DNA from: JARIHD01 sp963815935
GTDB taxonomy: Bacteria; Patescibacteriota; Saccharimonadia; Saccharimonadales; UBA4665
DNA: 64,000 nucleotides
NCBI GenBank assembly: GCA_963815935.1
Contig: CAWFIL010000004.1
Span: forward strand, 124,001-188,000
Direction of reading: 5' to 3'
The position numbers and the translations under genes are program-made. Positions 1 to 8,591 of the stretch are shown in pieces. The notes under the pieces are model-generated. The model was not told where the DNA came from, did no database searches, and saw only the letters and a program-made list of their open reading frames with translations. Within the stretch, counting starts at the first letter, position 1; the number at the start of each line of letters is the position of its first letter.

Positions 1-1014
1 TTTCTCGACAAAGGCTACATGGCCTGCGCCTCGCTGAGAAGTAACTACCGCGGCCCCATACGAAGGTATGTGATTTACAAGTAGGCCCGCCGATGGAGCA
101 CGGTCGTCCCATGTACTCGCGTTACCCAAACCAACAGGGACGGGGTTGCCAATAGAGGCGCGGCGGTTAGCGACATACCAGGTACAAAAACCATAGTCGT
201 AGCCGTTGTACCCACCGCTAAACGAAAACGAAAGCGTGTACGATATGCGTCGAGCCACGACCGGTGCGGGCTGCTGGCCGTTTGGAATGATAATCAGCTC
301 GCCGTTTGTAAGACCACTCAGCTCAGCATCGTTATAAGCGACAATCTGCTCTTTAGTGGCCTTGTACTTAGCTGCGAGCGTGTCAGGCGTGTCGCCAGCC
401 TGAACGGTATAGACGATGCCATTGACTGGCGGAATATTCAGCTTGGTGCCGCCCGATACAGTATCACCACTCAGACCGTTCGACCAACGGATGCTATCCG
501 ACGTCACATTGAACTTAGCGGCGATTGAAGATACGGTATCACCAGCTTGAACTACGTATGAAGTGATATCTTTGTTACTCTTCAGGTCGGTTTCCACGGC
601 TTGTGGCTTCGAGATAACCGTTGTATGCGCTGGTGGCACCGCTAGTTCGGCACCCACACTATCTGCTTGGTTGGTAACGGCTGTCGTCTCGGGCAATGCA
701 GCCATCTGTGACAAGTTTACGGCAATATCCGCCGACGACAGTTGGTCTAGTGGGTCGCTAATGCCGCTATTAGCCTGAGAGCTGCTATTAGCATCCGCGA
801 CGTTGCTGTGCGATGACGTAACGGTAGGTGAACTCCGCACAACAAATACAACTATCGCCCCTAGTACAAGCGCATTCGTAGCCAATAAGGCGTATCGCAC
901 AAAACGACGTTGCATCAACGTATGGAGGACATGTTTTTTGGTGCGCGAAAGCAAACCTTCGGCCTGGGTAAGCTGGGTGCGTAAGTGTTCCGCCTTGGAG
1001 ATGGGCTGGTTAAT
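1..1014 (-). CDS. LysM-CHAP cell-wall hydrolase, C-terminus cut by window edge
   Basis: Membrane-anchored peptidoglycan amidase or endopeptidase. Read on the minus strand from the window edge, the protein has a short cytoplasmic helix, one membrane segment (about residues 38-60), a Ser/Asn-rich linker, two LysM repeats (near residues 150 and 200, each with a VQAGDT core) and a CHAP domain whose catalytic Cys lies in YGFCTWY. The CHAP His sits in GAGHVAFVEK at the edge, so the last residues lie outside the window. The frame is closed upstream by a TAA at 1020. No ATG, GTG or well-placed TTG precedes the membrane segment, but GAGGAG lies 6 nt before an ATT at 1014, which I take as the likely start. 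The first ATG (915) has no ribosome site. It probably remodels its own or a partner's wall. Confidence 0.85.
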   Translation of the reverse strand, partial: MNQPISKAEHLRTQLTQAEGLLSRTKKHVLHTLMQRRFVRYALLATNALVLGAIVVFVVRSSPTVTSSHSNVADANSSSQANSGISDPLDQLSSADIAVNLSQMAALPETTAVTNQADSVGAELAVPPAHTTVISKPQAVETDLKSNKDITSYVVQAGDTVSSIAAKFNVTSDSIRWSNGLSGDTVSGGTKLNIPPVNGIVYTVQAGDTPDTLAAKYKATKEQIVAYNDAELSGLTNGELIIIPNGQQPAPVVARRISYTLSFSFSGGYNGYDYGFCTWYVANRRASIGNPVPVGLGNASTWDDRAPSAGLLVNHIPSYGAAVVTSQRGAGHVAFVEK

Positions 1015-1151
1015 ACGTTACTCCTCGGGGGCGCTAGGCGCCAATCCTCGAACTTTTATAGGTCTTATCCGTGTGTTTGGTGTACAACAAAAAATAATAC
1101 CGTTACTATGCAGTTTACACTTAAACAACAATACTAGGCATTACAAGTATA

Positions 1152-1180
1152 AGTATAGCCAGATTAAGCAGCATTTGCAA
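1152..1180 (-). promoter_or_regulatory. Promoter of the LysM-CHAP gene
   Basis: TTGCAA (1180-1175), a 17-nt spacer and TATACT (1157-1152) on the minus strand. Transcription would start near 1145, giving a leader of about 130 nt. A GGCGC/GCGCC hairpin (1030-1042) sits just before the GAGGAG site. The 1015-1205 gap holds only this promoter and leader. Confidence 0.6.
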
Positions 1181-1205
1181 CTTCGCACTAGGGCGCGAAC
1201 CTCTG

Positions 1206-2252
1206 TTATTGGCTACAAAGCTTCTTGCAATATTGCGATACGTTAGCCTGGTGTTCGGCTAGTGTTTTAGCAAAATAGGTGTGCCCGTCGTCTCCAGCTA
1301 CAAAGTAAAGCCAGTCAGTGCCGGCCGGATGCGCCACCGCGCCAAGAGCACTATCGTCGACGTTACTTATTGGCGTAGGCGGAAGTCCTGTTATGAAGTA
1401 GGTATTGTAGGGAGATTTGTAGTGAGTAGATGGTGTTTGGCCGTCAAGTATAGCTCCGTAATGCGCGGTCACATCCGACTGCAGGTTCATGCCAAGACGT
1501 ATTCGCTTCAAAAAAACCTGCGCTACTGTAGCACGGTCACTCGGGTTAGACACCTCTTTTTCGACAATCGAAGCCAGGATAATACCTTGGTATGTGCTTA
1601 GACCTTGTTTACTGAACGCTGCTCGTAGGTCGGGCGTAAGGCGCTTGTCCATCTGCTTCAGCGAGGCGGCAACAATTGCACTTGCGCTAGTATCAGCCGT
1701 ACGCTCGAACGAATCTGGGTACAGGTACCCTTCAAGGCTTGCGCCCGCTGGTTTGTCGACAAGAGCCGGGTTATCAGCGTAGTTAGCCGGGTTAAGGGCA
1801 GCATCAACATCTGTCTCCGAGAAACCATCTTGGATAAGGCGCTTACGAACCTGGTCAAGACGCTGACCGGGTAATATGGTCACTAGGTTAGTTACAATCT
1901 TGCCGTGGGTGAGCTGTGAAACAATTTCGGCAACGCTCTGGCTTGGAGCAAGTTCGTACGTCCCCGCCTGAAGCTCGTTGCGTACTTCTTTACTACTCAC
2001 GTACAGCTTAAACGCCCACGCGCTGCGAATAAGGCCCTTCTTTTGTAAGAGTTGGCCAATCTGCTCAACAGTAGAGCCCTTTACAACAGTTACGGTCTGG
2101 GCACTCTGGCTTGAACTAACTGGCTTAAGATTTTGGTCGTACACGTAGCGCACGATCGCCGTCGCGCTCACGACGAGCACAACAATCACAGCAAGAACCC
2201 CCAGGAGGCGACGCGGCCATCGACGACGAGGTGGACGGTTGGTGTATTTCAT
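1206..2252 (-). CDS. mltG: Endolytic murein transglycosylase MltG (YceG-like)
   Basis: Cleaves nascent glycan strands at the membrane and so sets glycan chain ends. At 348 residues it has the family length. An Arg-rich N-terminus and one membrane segment (about residues 15-35) precede a LysM-like region and the YceG catalytic domain. The presumed catalytic Glu is E231 in ASIVEKE, followed by the conserved SDVTAHYG and by a C-terminal block with GLPPTPISN and DGHTYFA. The start overlaps the ruvX stop by 4 nt (ATGA), so translation is coupled. It is the last gene of the run that starts with the FtsA-like gene at 5733. Confidence 0.93.
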   Translation of the reverse strand: MKYTNRPPRRRWPRRLLGVLAVIVVLVVSATAIVRYVYDQNLKPVSSSQSAQTVTVVKGSTVEQIGQLLQKKGLIRSAWAFKLYVSSKEVRNELQAGTYELAPSQSVAEIVSQLTHGKIVTNLVTILPGQRLDQVRKRLIQDGFSETDVDAALNPANYADNPALVDKPAGASLEGYLYPDSFERTADTSASAIVAASLKQMDKRLTPDLRAAFSKQGLSTYQGIILASIVEKEVSNPSDRATVAQVFLKRIRLGMNLQSDVTAHYGAILDGQTPSTHYKSPYNTYFITGLPPTPISNVDDSALGAVAHPAGTDWLYFVAGDDGHTYFAKTLAEHQANVSQYCKKLCSQ

Positions 2253-2674
2253 ACTTTTATCTCCGGATGTTCATTCAAAAAATCTTCTAGGATATAGGTT
2301 GCCGCCAGTGCGTCGATATCACCCTTAACATATGGCTTGCCACGGGCTCCCAGTTCGGCCTCTGCCTGCCTTGAGGTTACAGCTTCATCTTGCCAGTGCA
2401 TAGGCAAACCCAGATGCTGCTGTAGCATATCGCCAAAAGCTTGGATTGTCCGCGTCTGCTCGGTCTCCTGACCGTTCAGCCCGCGAGGCAACCCTATAAC
2501 CACCATAACAGCCCGTTCATCTGCCACCAAATGCTCAATCACCTGCAGTATGTCGCTCGTATGCTCAAGAGTAGTAAATGGACGCGCAATCCTTGCCATG
2601 GCATTAGCCGACGCCACACCTATACGCCTAGCACCTACGTCGAAAGCAAGTATTGTATCAGAGCTACTGAGCAT
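2249..2674 (-). CDS. ruvX: Putative pre-16S rRNA nuclease RuvX/YqgF
   Basis: RNase H-fold nuclease of the YqgF family, implicated in 16S rRNA 5'-end maturation (family knowledge). The 141-residue length is typical. The first metal-binding Asp lies in LAFDVGARRIGVA near residue 11, and VVIGLPRGLNG and the final DALAATYILEDFL match the family. It overlaps mltG by 4 nt and the upstream gene by 11 nt, so all three are co-translated. Confidence 0.92.
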   Translation of the reverse strand: MLSSSDTILAFDVGARRIGVASANAMARIARPFTTLEHTSDILQVIEHLVADERAVMVVIGLPRGLNGQETEQTRTIQAFGDMLQQHLGLPMHWQDEAVTSRQAEAELGARGKPYVKGDIDALAATYILEDFLNEHPEIKV

Positions 2675-4394
2675 TTTTGGCGGCGGGCTTCTCGACAGAG
2701 ATAGTTATCTTGCTGGTGTTCTTAGGGATCGACGACACCCAGAATGGGCTGTAATGGACATCCACGCTTGTCACGCCAGGATTCTTGCCAATGACATCCT
2801 TGGCATCGGCGGCTTTTTTGCCAGCGACTTCTTTCTTTAGGCTTGTTAGGTTAAGGTCAGAGCCAGCAATCGCCGTATCTTGCAGGGTAACCAGTGTATC
2901 GTTGTTTGCGTGGTTTTGGAGTTTAAATACTGCGCTGCTTAGGCCGTAGTCCAAGATGTTTTGCTTCGTTGGATCAATCTGCTTATTAACCTCGCTAGCA
3001 ATGAGTTTCTTGAGGTCGCTCTCCTTGACGCCAATCATAGTGTATGTAACCTTTTCGGTCACCGTTACAGTGTCTGCCTGGTCCCCGGCGTTTGCCGTGG
3101 TCGTGGTTTCAGGGTCACCCGCCGCAAAGGTCGACTCAATTGCGTACAACCCCTGACCCTGCAGTGCCTGTTTTAGCTCGGACTTAACTGCAGTGGTATC
3201 TTGCGCTCCCAGCTTCTGCTTAGCGCCGTCTATGTCACTCTGAGAGACAACCTTGATGATATCGCTGGTACCGCCGACCATTTTAGTACCACTCCCCGAA
3301 ACATTCGAGAGACCCGCTACCGTGTACGCCGAGGTTGCGTCAATATTGTATTTGTCACCAGCATTTTGGGCAGTGACATTAACCGTATCCGAGGAAAAAC
3401 TCGGAAAGCTGCTGTTCTTGCACTGGTTTCCAACCTTGACGCTACTGAGGGTAGTACTCTGCTGAGTAATGTACGTCAGCCCGCCTGTGGTTACGCCCGT
3501 ACCTGCCGGGATAGTCACACTACTCTGCGAGCAGTCCTGTAGCGATAACGTAACTTGGCCTGTAGCCTTTTGCCCATTATCTTTTTGGCCGGTAGATACA
3601 GCCTGTTGACTGTTAGTCTTCTGTGACTGCTGGGAGGTTGCAGGTACAACAGCGCCCTTAAGGTCTACGCTACTAGCACCGGCCCTGAAGGTTACATCTA
3701 TGTTCGTGTCGATAGCACTACTGTCAGTCTTAACAGAAATGGTAGCTCGCGGCATAACCGAAAAAGCAACGTACCACAAGAACACCAGCGCCACCAAGCC
3801 AACACCGCCCAATAGCACCAGCAGTCGAAACTTATTAAAATCTGGGATGGCCAGCTTCTTGTCCTTTTTTTGTTTTGGCCGTTTGCCGGTATCCCCACCT
3901 GGGAGCGCTGCATCTACGGCCGTGTTGTCCAACTCGATCGGCTGGTCGTCGCCTACAGCTACAGGCATACCCATGGCCGATGCAGGTACGGCGGCATACT
4001 CACCGACTGGCTTAGCCTTATCGAGCTTGACGTCATCGGTGGCATCATTCATATCGACAGCCTCTTCGGCATCGTCGGCATCATGGCTCGCGCCGCCAGG
4101 GACGTGTGGGATTTCCGGCTTCGACTGCAATGACTTAGCAACATATATGCCTACCGCACCAGCTAATGGCATCAGCCCAGTTTCGTTAGTAATCAGTACT
4201 AGGTGCTTCTTGGCCTCGTCGGATGTACGCTTTAGTAGCTTCATATTGACGATACTCTGCAGCATTGTCGCACGCTTGGGGAGCACTAATGCAACAATAC
4301 GCTGGCCCGAAGAACCACGAACCTTGTCAATAATGGTCGTAATTTCGTCGTCGATGTCGATGTATATAACGTCTTTGCCTGATTGCGTGCTCAT
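2664..4394 (-). CDS. Single-pass membrane protein with baseplate-J-like ectodomain
   Basis: The 576 residues divide in three. A cytoplasmic N-terminal domain (about 1-100; IDIDDEITTIIDKV) of a type I associate with CPR proteins comes first. An acidic linker follows, then one membrane segment (about 195-220; LLVLLGGVGLVALVFLWYVA). The remaining ~350 residues are an outside beta-rich region. Within it, IPAGTGVTTGG, TYITQQST and AQNAGDKYNI resemble the baseplate-J domain of phage tails and contractile systems. It lies 7 nt after the FtsA-like gene. That pairing suggests an ATPase-linked surface or division machine, but the function is unknown. Confidence 0.6.
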   Translation of the reverse strand: MSTQSGKDVIYIDIDDEITTIIDKVRGSSGQRIVALVLPKRATMLQSIVNMKLLKRTSDEAKKHLVLITNETGLMPLAGAVGIYVAKSLQSKPEIPHVPGGASHDADDAEEAVDMNDATDDVKLDKAKPVGEYAAVPASAMGMPVAVGDDQPIELDNTAVDAALPGGDTGKRPKQKKDKKLAIPDFNKFRLLVLLGGVGLVALVFLWYVAFSVMPRATISVKTDSSAIDTNIDVTFRAGASSVDLKGAVVPATSQQSQKTNSQQAVSTGQKDNGQKATGQVTLSLQDCSQSSVTIPAGTGVTTGGLTYITQQSTTLSSVKVGNQCKNSSFPSFSSDTVNVTAQNAGDKYNIDATSAYTVAGLSNVSGSGTKMVGGTSDIIKVVSQSDIDGAKQKLGAQDTTAVKSELKQALQGQGLYAIESTFAAGDPETTTTANAGDQADTVTVTEKVTYTMIGVKESDLKKLIASEVNKQIDPTKQNILDYGLSSAVFKLQNHANNDTLVTLQDTAIAGSDLNLTSLKKEVAGKKAADAKDVIGKNPGVTSVDVHYSPFWVSSIPKNTSKITISVEKPAAKNAQ

Positions 4395-4401
4395 ATATTC
4401 T

Positions 4402-5733
4402 CTATACGCGTAACATTTTATCTATCTTCTCACGAATCGAGTCACTAGGACTAGTCGAAAATTGCATTGTATCCAATCCGACGCGCAGCAAGCCCATGGC
4501 TGTTATAAACGTATGGTCCGTTACATCGCCGGTCGTGTCGGTAATCCCCACTACCTGCTCGGGCTGTATGTGTTGCACTATCGGCTTCCGTGTGAATGGC
4601 AGTTCGGCACGCCAATCACCGCTTTCGAGCTTGTCCATGAGCATATCCAAACTAGAGCCACCGCCGCACAGGAACAAACGATTTGGCAGATGGTCGAGTT
4701 TATCGAATTCACTCAGTGCCAACTCGACTCCACTAATCCAAACGTCGAGGGTCTTAGTTAGAGCGCCCTCCACGGCTGGTACGCGTGATTGCGGGATCTT
4801 GTTGTCGGACAAGCCAAGCTTGAGCTGCTCGGCTTGCGGAAATGTTACGTCCAACTCGCGTTCAATGGCTCGGGTATAGGCACGTCCGCCGATGCCAAAC
4901 ATCTTTGTCCCCTGCACGCCGCCATCGTTAATCACAGCAATGTCTGTGGTGCCGCCGCCGACATCCATAAGCACGGCGCTCATCGTCGCATTAGCGTCGT
5001 TGCCTATAACAGATCTAGCGACCGCAAAGGGCTCTGCGGCCACGGCCAATAGATCCAGATCAAGTTGTTGAGCGGTACGCTCAAGTGCGCCAATATGGAT
5101 CATCGGGGCAAAAGCGGTGTATAACTGGACCACGACATCCCGGCCCTGAAAACCGATTGGGCTCGTTACCTTGTAGCCGTCAATTTCGATGCCAACTAAT
5201 GCGCTATTAACTAATCTGACTTCAACTTCCTTGCCGCCAAGCTCCCAGGCTAATTGTTTCTTAGCTTTAGCCTCGGCCCGCTGTTGAACGAGCTTAATGA
5301 TCTTTTCAACTTCAATAAGATCCAGAGCTTTATCGGGTTGTTTGCGTGTAACTCGCACCGTTGTAGTCGTACCCTTTACAAGCTCGCCAGCAATGCCAAT
5401 TACGGCAGTACGAACGCTGACGCCAGCTTGCTGCTCAGCTTGGTTGAGCGCTTGGTCACAGTTAGCCACAACACTAGAAATATCCGCTATCGCTCCAGCT
5501 TGCATGTCACTAAGCTCTTGGTGAGCACGTCCAACACCAATAATCTCAACATTGTCATCACGCACACGGCCAACGAGAGCTTTTACAAATTCAGTACCAA
5601 TATCGAGTGCAACTACGTATTGAGCCTCTTCGGAAGCTTTGGCTTTCTTGCCAACCTTCTCGTTAACCTCGGCAGCCTTGTCGGCGACCCTACTGACGAG
5701 GGTTTGCCCCATAGTTTTGAACTTATCAAGCAT
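4402..5733 (-). CDS. FtsA-like actin-fold ATPase
   Basis: Actin/HSP70-fold protein of the FtsA/PilM group. The phosphate-1 motif is ALDIGTEFVKALV near the N-terminus, phosphate-2 is LMDVGGGTTDIAVI, and the adenosine motif is LFLCGGGSSL. The middle part resembles an SHS2 insertion. The N-terminal tail before the fold is basic and could bind the membrane. In FtsA the partner is FtsZ; here the neighbour is a baseplate-J-like membrane protein, so a PilM-like scaffold role is equally possible. I choose ATG 5733 because the upstream TTG (5745) overlaps the -10 box TATAAT (5750-5745). The ATG is 11 nt from that box. Confidence 0.75.
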   Translation of the reverse strand: MLDKFKTMGQTLVSRVADKAAEVNEKVGKKAKASEEAQYVVALDIGTEFVKALVGRVRDDNVEIIGVGRAHQELSDMQAGAIADISSVVANCDQALNQAEQQAGVSVRTAVIGIAGELVKGTTTTVRVTRKQPDKALDLIEVEKIIKLVQQRAEAKAKKQLAWELGGKEVEVRLVNSALVGIEIDGYKVTSPIGFQGRDVVVQLYTAFAPMIHIGALERTAQQLDLDLLAVAAEPFAVARSVIGNDANATMSAVLMDVGGGTTDIAVINDGGVQGTKMFGIGGRAYTRAIERELDVTFPQAEQLKLGLSDNKIPQSRVPAVEGALTKTLDVWISGVELALSEFDKLDHLPNRLFLCGGGSSLDMLMDKLESGDWRAELPFTRKPIVQHIQPEQVVGITDTTGDVTDHTFITAMGLLRVGLDTMQFSTSPSDSIREKIDKMLRV

Positions 5734-5744
5734 AATCGTATTCA

Positions 5745-5750
5745 ATTATA
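5745..5750 (-). promoter_or_regulatory. Extended -10 box of the FtsA-like operon
   Basis: TGT-TATAAT on the minus strand, with a weak TTTGTG-like -35 about 16 nt upstream. Transcription should begin near 5738, leaving a leader of at most about 5 nt before ATG 5733. Confidence 0.6.
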
Positions 5751-5795
5751 ACACGCTCGGTACATTCACAAACGGCTTGCTAGTCTGTGGTAATC

Positions 5796-5825
5796 TTTAC
5801 ATACATTGATTTGACATGTTATAAA
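5796..5825 (+). promoter_or_regulatory. Promoter of the 57-residue peptide gene
   Basis: TTTACA (5796-5801), an 18-nt spacer and TATAAA (5820-5825) preceded by TG at -14, an extended -10. It is divergent from the FtsA-like promoter about 45 bp away and gives a leader of about 40 nt. Confidence 0.5.
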
Positions 5826-5873
5826 AAAGATGGTGCGTCTTGACAAACATCACGGCAACACTAGGAGAGGGTT

Positions 5874-6047
5874 ATGAAACCCTGGATGAAGAAGCTCCTG
5901 ATCGCCTTCGGAATTCTCGTCATCGTTCTCTGGATCGGCAGCGACCCCACAGGGTCGGCCCACACCGTGAGAGCACTCATTAGCGACATCGTTGGTGCCG
6001 CGCAAGGCGTCATCAAGTTCCTCAAGGCCCTGACCTCAGGGAGCTAG
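5874..6047 (+). CDS. 57-residue single-span membrane peptide
   Basis: An AGGAGAGGG ribosome site lies 2-3 nt before the ATG. The product starts MKPWMKKLL, has one hydrophobic span (about residues 8-22), a short SDPTGSAH turn and an amphipathic C-terminal helix (VGAAQGVIKFLKAL). Nearly every codon ends in C or G, unlike neighbouring genes, which suggests very high expression or recent acquisition. The layout resembles small actinobacterial membrane peptides of unknown role, from memory only. It stands alone between a promoter and a hairpin-rich 3' stretch that ends in a terminator. Function unknown. Confidence 0.65.
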   Translation: MKPWMKKLLIAFGILVIVLWIGSDPTGSAHTVRALISDIVGAAQGVIKFLKALTSGS

Positions 6048-6049
6048 GA

Positions 6050-6330
6050 GCAGACGTGCAAGCCTCAGAAGGGAGGCATGTATCAAACGGACGCACCCCT
6101 TTCGGTTAGCAAAGAGACCCGGTGCTGTTTTCGCAAAGAAGACCGCAACCAATCGGCGACCCGAAAGGGAGTCATGTGGGCACGTGCGTGGTTCGGGATG
6201 ATGTACCGCAAGGTACGGAGAGAAAATAAAGGCCAAGCGGCCACCTTCCCCGTCCGGGGACTCTCCAACACCTCGCCTCACCCAAATCACCGCCTCTACC
6301 CACATGACTCACTACCCATACTGCTACAAA
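6050..6330 (+). other. Hairpin-rich 3' region, candidate structured RNA
   Basis: Between the small peptide gene and the terminator lie several perfect short hairpins. They are GCCTC/GAGGC (6062-6077), CCC-GAAA-GGG (6160-6169), GTACC-GCAA-GGTAC (6203-6216) and TCCCC-GTCC-GGGGA (6247-6260). Two carry GNRA tetraloops, as does the terminator itself. It could be a structured 3' UTR or a separate small RNA. A weak 86-codon frame (6078-6338) crosses it but does not read like a protein. I found no RNase P, tmRNA, SRP or 6S signature. Confidence 0.35.
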
Positions 6331-6332
6331 CT

Positions 6333-6360
6333 AAATAGCCGACCGAAAGGTCGGCTATTT
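6333..6360. terminator. Bidirectional terminator between the small peptide gene and alaS
   Basis: A 12-bp perfect stem (AAATAGCCGACC paired with GGTCGGCTATTT) closed by a GAAA loop. The A and T ends serve both strands: alaS ends at 6379 on minus, and the 57-residue peptide transcript comes from plus. Confidence 0.9.
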
Positions 6361-6378
6361 GTATGGAGGGCTGGGGCA

Positions 6379-8283
6379 CTAAGCCGTCAAAACAGCTTTG
6401 ATGCGCCGGATACCAGCCGAGCTGGCTTCTTCCTTGATGATCTTGAAGTGCTTGCCGTCTTCGGCAAGCTGCATAGTGTGGTCAACGTGCGGGCCACCGC
6501 AGATTTCAAAGCTAAATGGCTTGTCGACGCCATCGGCGATCATCTTGTAGACCTTGACCGTGTCGCCGTAGCGGTCGCCAAAGGCGCCCAAGGCGCCCAT
6601 CTCTTCGCGGGCAACCTTGGTGGGGTACTCAGCAAAACTGACCTTCAGATCCTTTTGGATCTGCTCGTTCACGATGTCTTCAACCTGCTTAATCTGCTCC
6701 GGGGTCATCTTTTCGGGATGGCTAAAGTCAAAGCGCAAACGCTCCTCAGTAATATTTGAGCCGTTTTGCACGACATGGTCGCCCAACACATCACGAAGCG
6801 CTTGGTACATCAGGTGAGTAGCCGTGTGGTATTTCTTGTGTTGCAGGGTCTGACCGCCCAGGCCGCCCTTAAAGGTACCCTTGCTGGCGGTTTGACTGCG
6901 CTCACGCTGCTCTTTCATGTGGGCGTCAAACTGCTCGCGCCAATCATCAGCAACCGGAACGCCCTGTTTAAAGGCCTCTTCTACGCTAAGTTCAACTGGG
7001 AATCCGTAGGTGTCATACAATTTGAAGACTTCTTCGCCGGTTAGACCATCGGCGCTCATCTTGGACATCTCGTGCAAGCCCTTGCGCAAGGTCTGGCGGA
7101 AGACTTTTTCTTCGCGGACCAGCGTTTCGATTACCTCGTCGCGTTTGGCGTCCATTTCGGGGAAATCTTTGTCGTACAGGCCAACAATAACCGGCACCAC
7201 CTCTTGCAAGAAGTTCTGCTCAATACCAAGGTCAAAGGCAAAGCGAATGGCACGGCGCAGTAAGCGGCGCATGACATAGCCCTGCTCTTTGTTGCTGGGT
7301 TTAATGCCATCGACAGCTAGGAAAGTTGCGGCGCGCAGGTGGTCAGCAATAACGCGCATGGCGTTGGTATTACTGTCGTAGGGCTTCTCGGAAATCTGTT
7401 CGAGCTTCTCAATGATCGGCCAGATGACACTAATTTTGAATACATCGGGATTATTGAGAGCGGCGGCGGCAATACGCTCCAAGCCAGCGCCTTGGTCGAC
7501 ATTTTGCCGTGGCAATTTGTCAAAACCGTCACCCCGTCGCACGTACTCCATAAACACGTTGTTGCCAATCTCCATAAACCGGCCGCAGTCACAGTTGGGA
7601 TGGCAGTGTTCGCCATATTGCTGCTTTTCGGCATCGGTATGTGCTGAATCGTCAAAACGGTAGAACATCTCGCTACTAGGGCCACCTGGCTCGCCGTCAA
7701 TCATCTCGGCAACGCCCTTACCGCGCCACCACCAGTTCTTGTAGCCGTCGTAGAAGAAAATTCGCTCACCATGCTTGATGCCACGCGCGTAGCCATTCTC
7801 TTCGGTACCAAGCTCGGCTTCCAACGCGTCGATGCCCCGATCGGCAAAAATCTTTTTTAGGAGGGCCGCACTCTCGGTGTCTTTAGGAATATTAAACCGC
7901 TCATCACCTATAAAGCAGGTAGCGTAGATTTTGTTGACATCAAGCCCCACAACGTCCAGCAGAAACTCATACATCCACGGCAACTGGTCGGCCTTAAAGT
8001 AATCGCCCAGGCTCCAGTTACCGAGCATCTCAAAGAACGTCGTGTGGCGGTTGTCGCCAACTTCTTCGATATCCTGGGCACGCAAGCATGTCTGGCTATC
8101 GACAATACGCGAACCTTCGGGGTGCTCTTCGCCCAGCAAATATGGAATCATCGGCTGCATGCCCGAACCGGTGAATAGTGTAGTCGGGTCATTCTGTGGC
8201 ACAAGCAGGGCCCGCGGGATAACCGCGTGACCGTGGGATTTAAAGAATTCTAGATAAGCGTTGCGGATGTCTTGGGCGTTCAT
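6379..8283 (-). CDS. alaS: Alanyl-tRNA synthetase, short form without C-Ala domain
   Basis: Charges tRNA-Ala. The N-terminal class II catalytic core (motif 1 near VIPRALLVPQNDPT), the tRNA-recognition helices and the editing domain are present. HTATH (486-490) and CGGPH (595-599) supply the zinc ligands of the editing site. The protein stops at 634 residues just after the editing domain, whereas typical bacterial AlaRS is about 870, so the coiled linker and C-Ala (DHHA1) domain are absent. An acidic GTEENGYARG insertion lies in the catalytic part. AAGGAG lies 9 nt before the ATG. Upstream is an alanine T-box with its own promoter. Confidence 0.95.
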   Translation of the reverse strand: MNAQDIRNAYLEFFKSHGHAVIPRALLVPQNDPTTLFTGSGMQPMIPYLLGEEHPEGSRIVDSQTCLRAQDIEEVGDNRHTTFFEMLGNWSLGDYFKADQLPWMYEFLLDVVGLDVNKIYATCFIGDERFNIPKDTESAALLKKIFADRGIDALEAELGTEENGYARGIKHGERIFFYDGYKNWWWRGKGVAEMIDGEPGGPSSEMFYRFDDSAHTDAEKQQYGEHCHPNCDCGRFMEIGNNVFMEYVRRGDGFDKLPRQNVDQGAGLERIAAAALNNPDVFKISVIWPIIEKLEQISEKPYDSNTNAMRVIADHLRAATFLAVDGIKPSNKEQGYVMRRLLRRAIRFAFDLGIEQNFLQEVVPVIVGLYDKDFPEMDAKRDEVIETLVREEKVFRQTLRKGLHEMSKMSADGLTGEEVFKLYDTYGFPVELSVEEAFKQGVPVADDWREQFDAHMKEQRERSQTASKGTFKGGLGGQTLQHKKYHTATHLMYQALRDVLGDHVVQNGSNITEERLRFDFSHPEKMTPEQIKQVEDIVNEQIQKDLKVSFAEYPTKVAREEMGALGAFGDRYGDTVKVYKMIADGVDKPFSFEICGGPHVDHTMQLAEDGKHFKIIKEEASSAGIRRIKAVLTA

Positions 8284-8309
8284 ATGCTATGGCTCCTTAC
8301 TTACAATAT

Positions 8310-8585
8310 TAAAATAACCTCGTCCGCCAGACTACAGGAGGACTGTGTCTGACAAGAACGAGGTTTTGTCTCGTGGTACCATCTTGTCTTCGCCGCCGTA
8401 TCGCTACGGACAGCCTTGTTAGCTGGAGGTTAATTTCTACCAGCATCCCTTAATGACGGCAAGGTGGCCGGCACTGCTTGATCGCAGGCAGCTCGCGGGT
8501 GGCTCGGGACAGTCGCGATTCCTGCTTACACCAACCGCAGGCTCTCTATGATCGCTCGTTGCCCTTATTCCCGGTCAACGCTTTG
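8310..8585 (-). ncRNA. T-box riboswitch, alanine specifier, controls alaS
   Basis: The leader reads on the minus strand. The distal Stem I signature GAGAGCC...GGTTGGTG...AAGCAGG lies at 8546-8521. A specifier loop GA-GCC-ACC places the Ala codon GCC at 8503-8501. The T-box bulge GATGGTACCACGAG (around 8384-8371) carries TGGT, able to pair with the ACCA end of uncharged tRNA. ACGAG there pairs with CTCGT (8362-8358) as antiterminator. The same CTCGT also belongs to a terminator stem, AACCTCGT (8365-8358) with ACGAGGTT (8323-8316), followed by ATTTTAA. Uncharged tRNA-Ala should therefore allow read-through into alaS. Confidence 0.88.
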
Positions 8586-8591
8586 ATGTGC

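Noticed and set aside
803..1246. 147-codon plus-strand ORF opposite the LysM-CHAP gene
   Set aside because: It lies antisense to a well-supported gene and its promoter, with no ribosome site or recognisable content.
6050..6330. RNase P, tmRNA, SRP or 6S RNA
   Set aside because: None of the universal sequence blocks of these RNAs (for example GAGGAAAGTCC of RNase P or the tRNA-like ends of tmRNA) can be found.
6078..6338. 86-codon plus-strand ORF with a GGGAGG just before its ATG
   Set aside because: The product is rich in rare turns and lacks any domain-like pattern, spacing to the ribosome site is only 1 nt, and the region is better explained by stable hairpins and a terminator.
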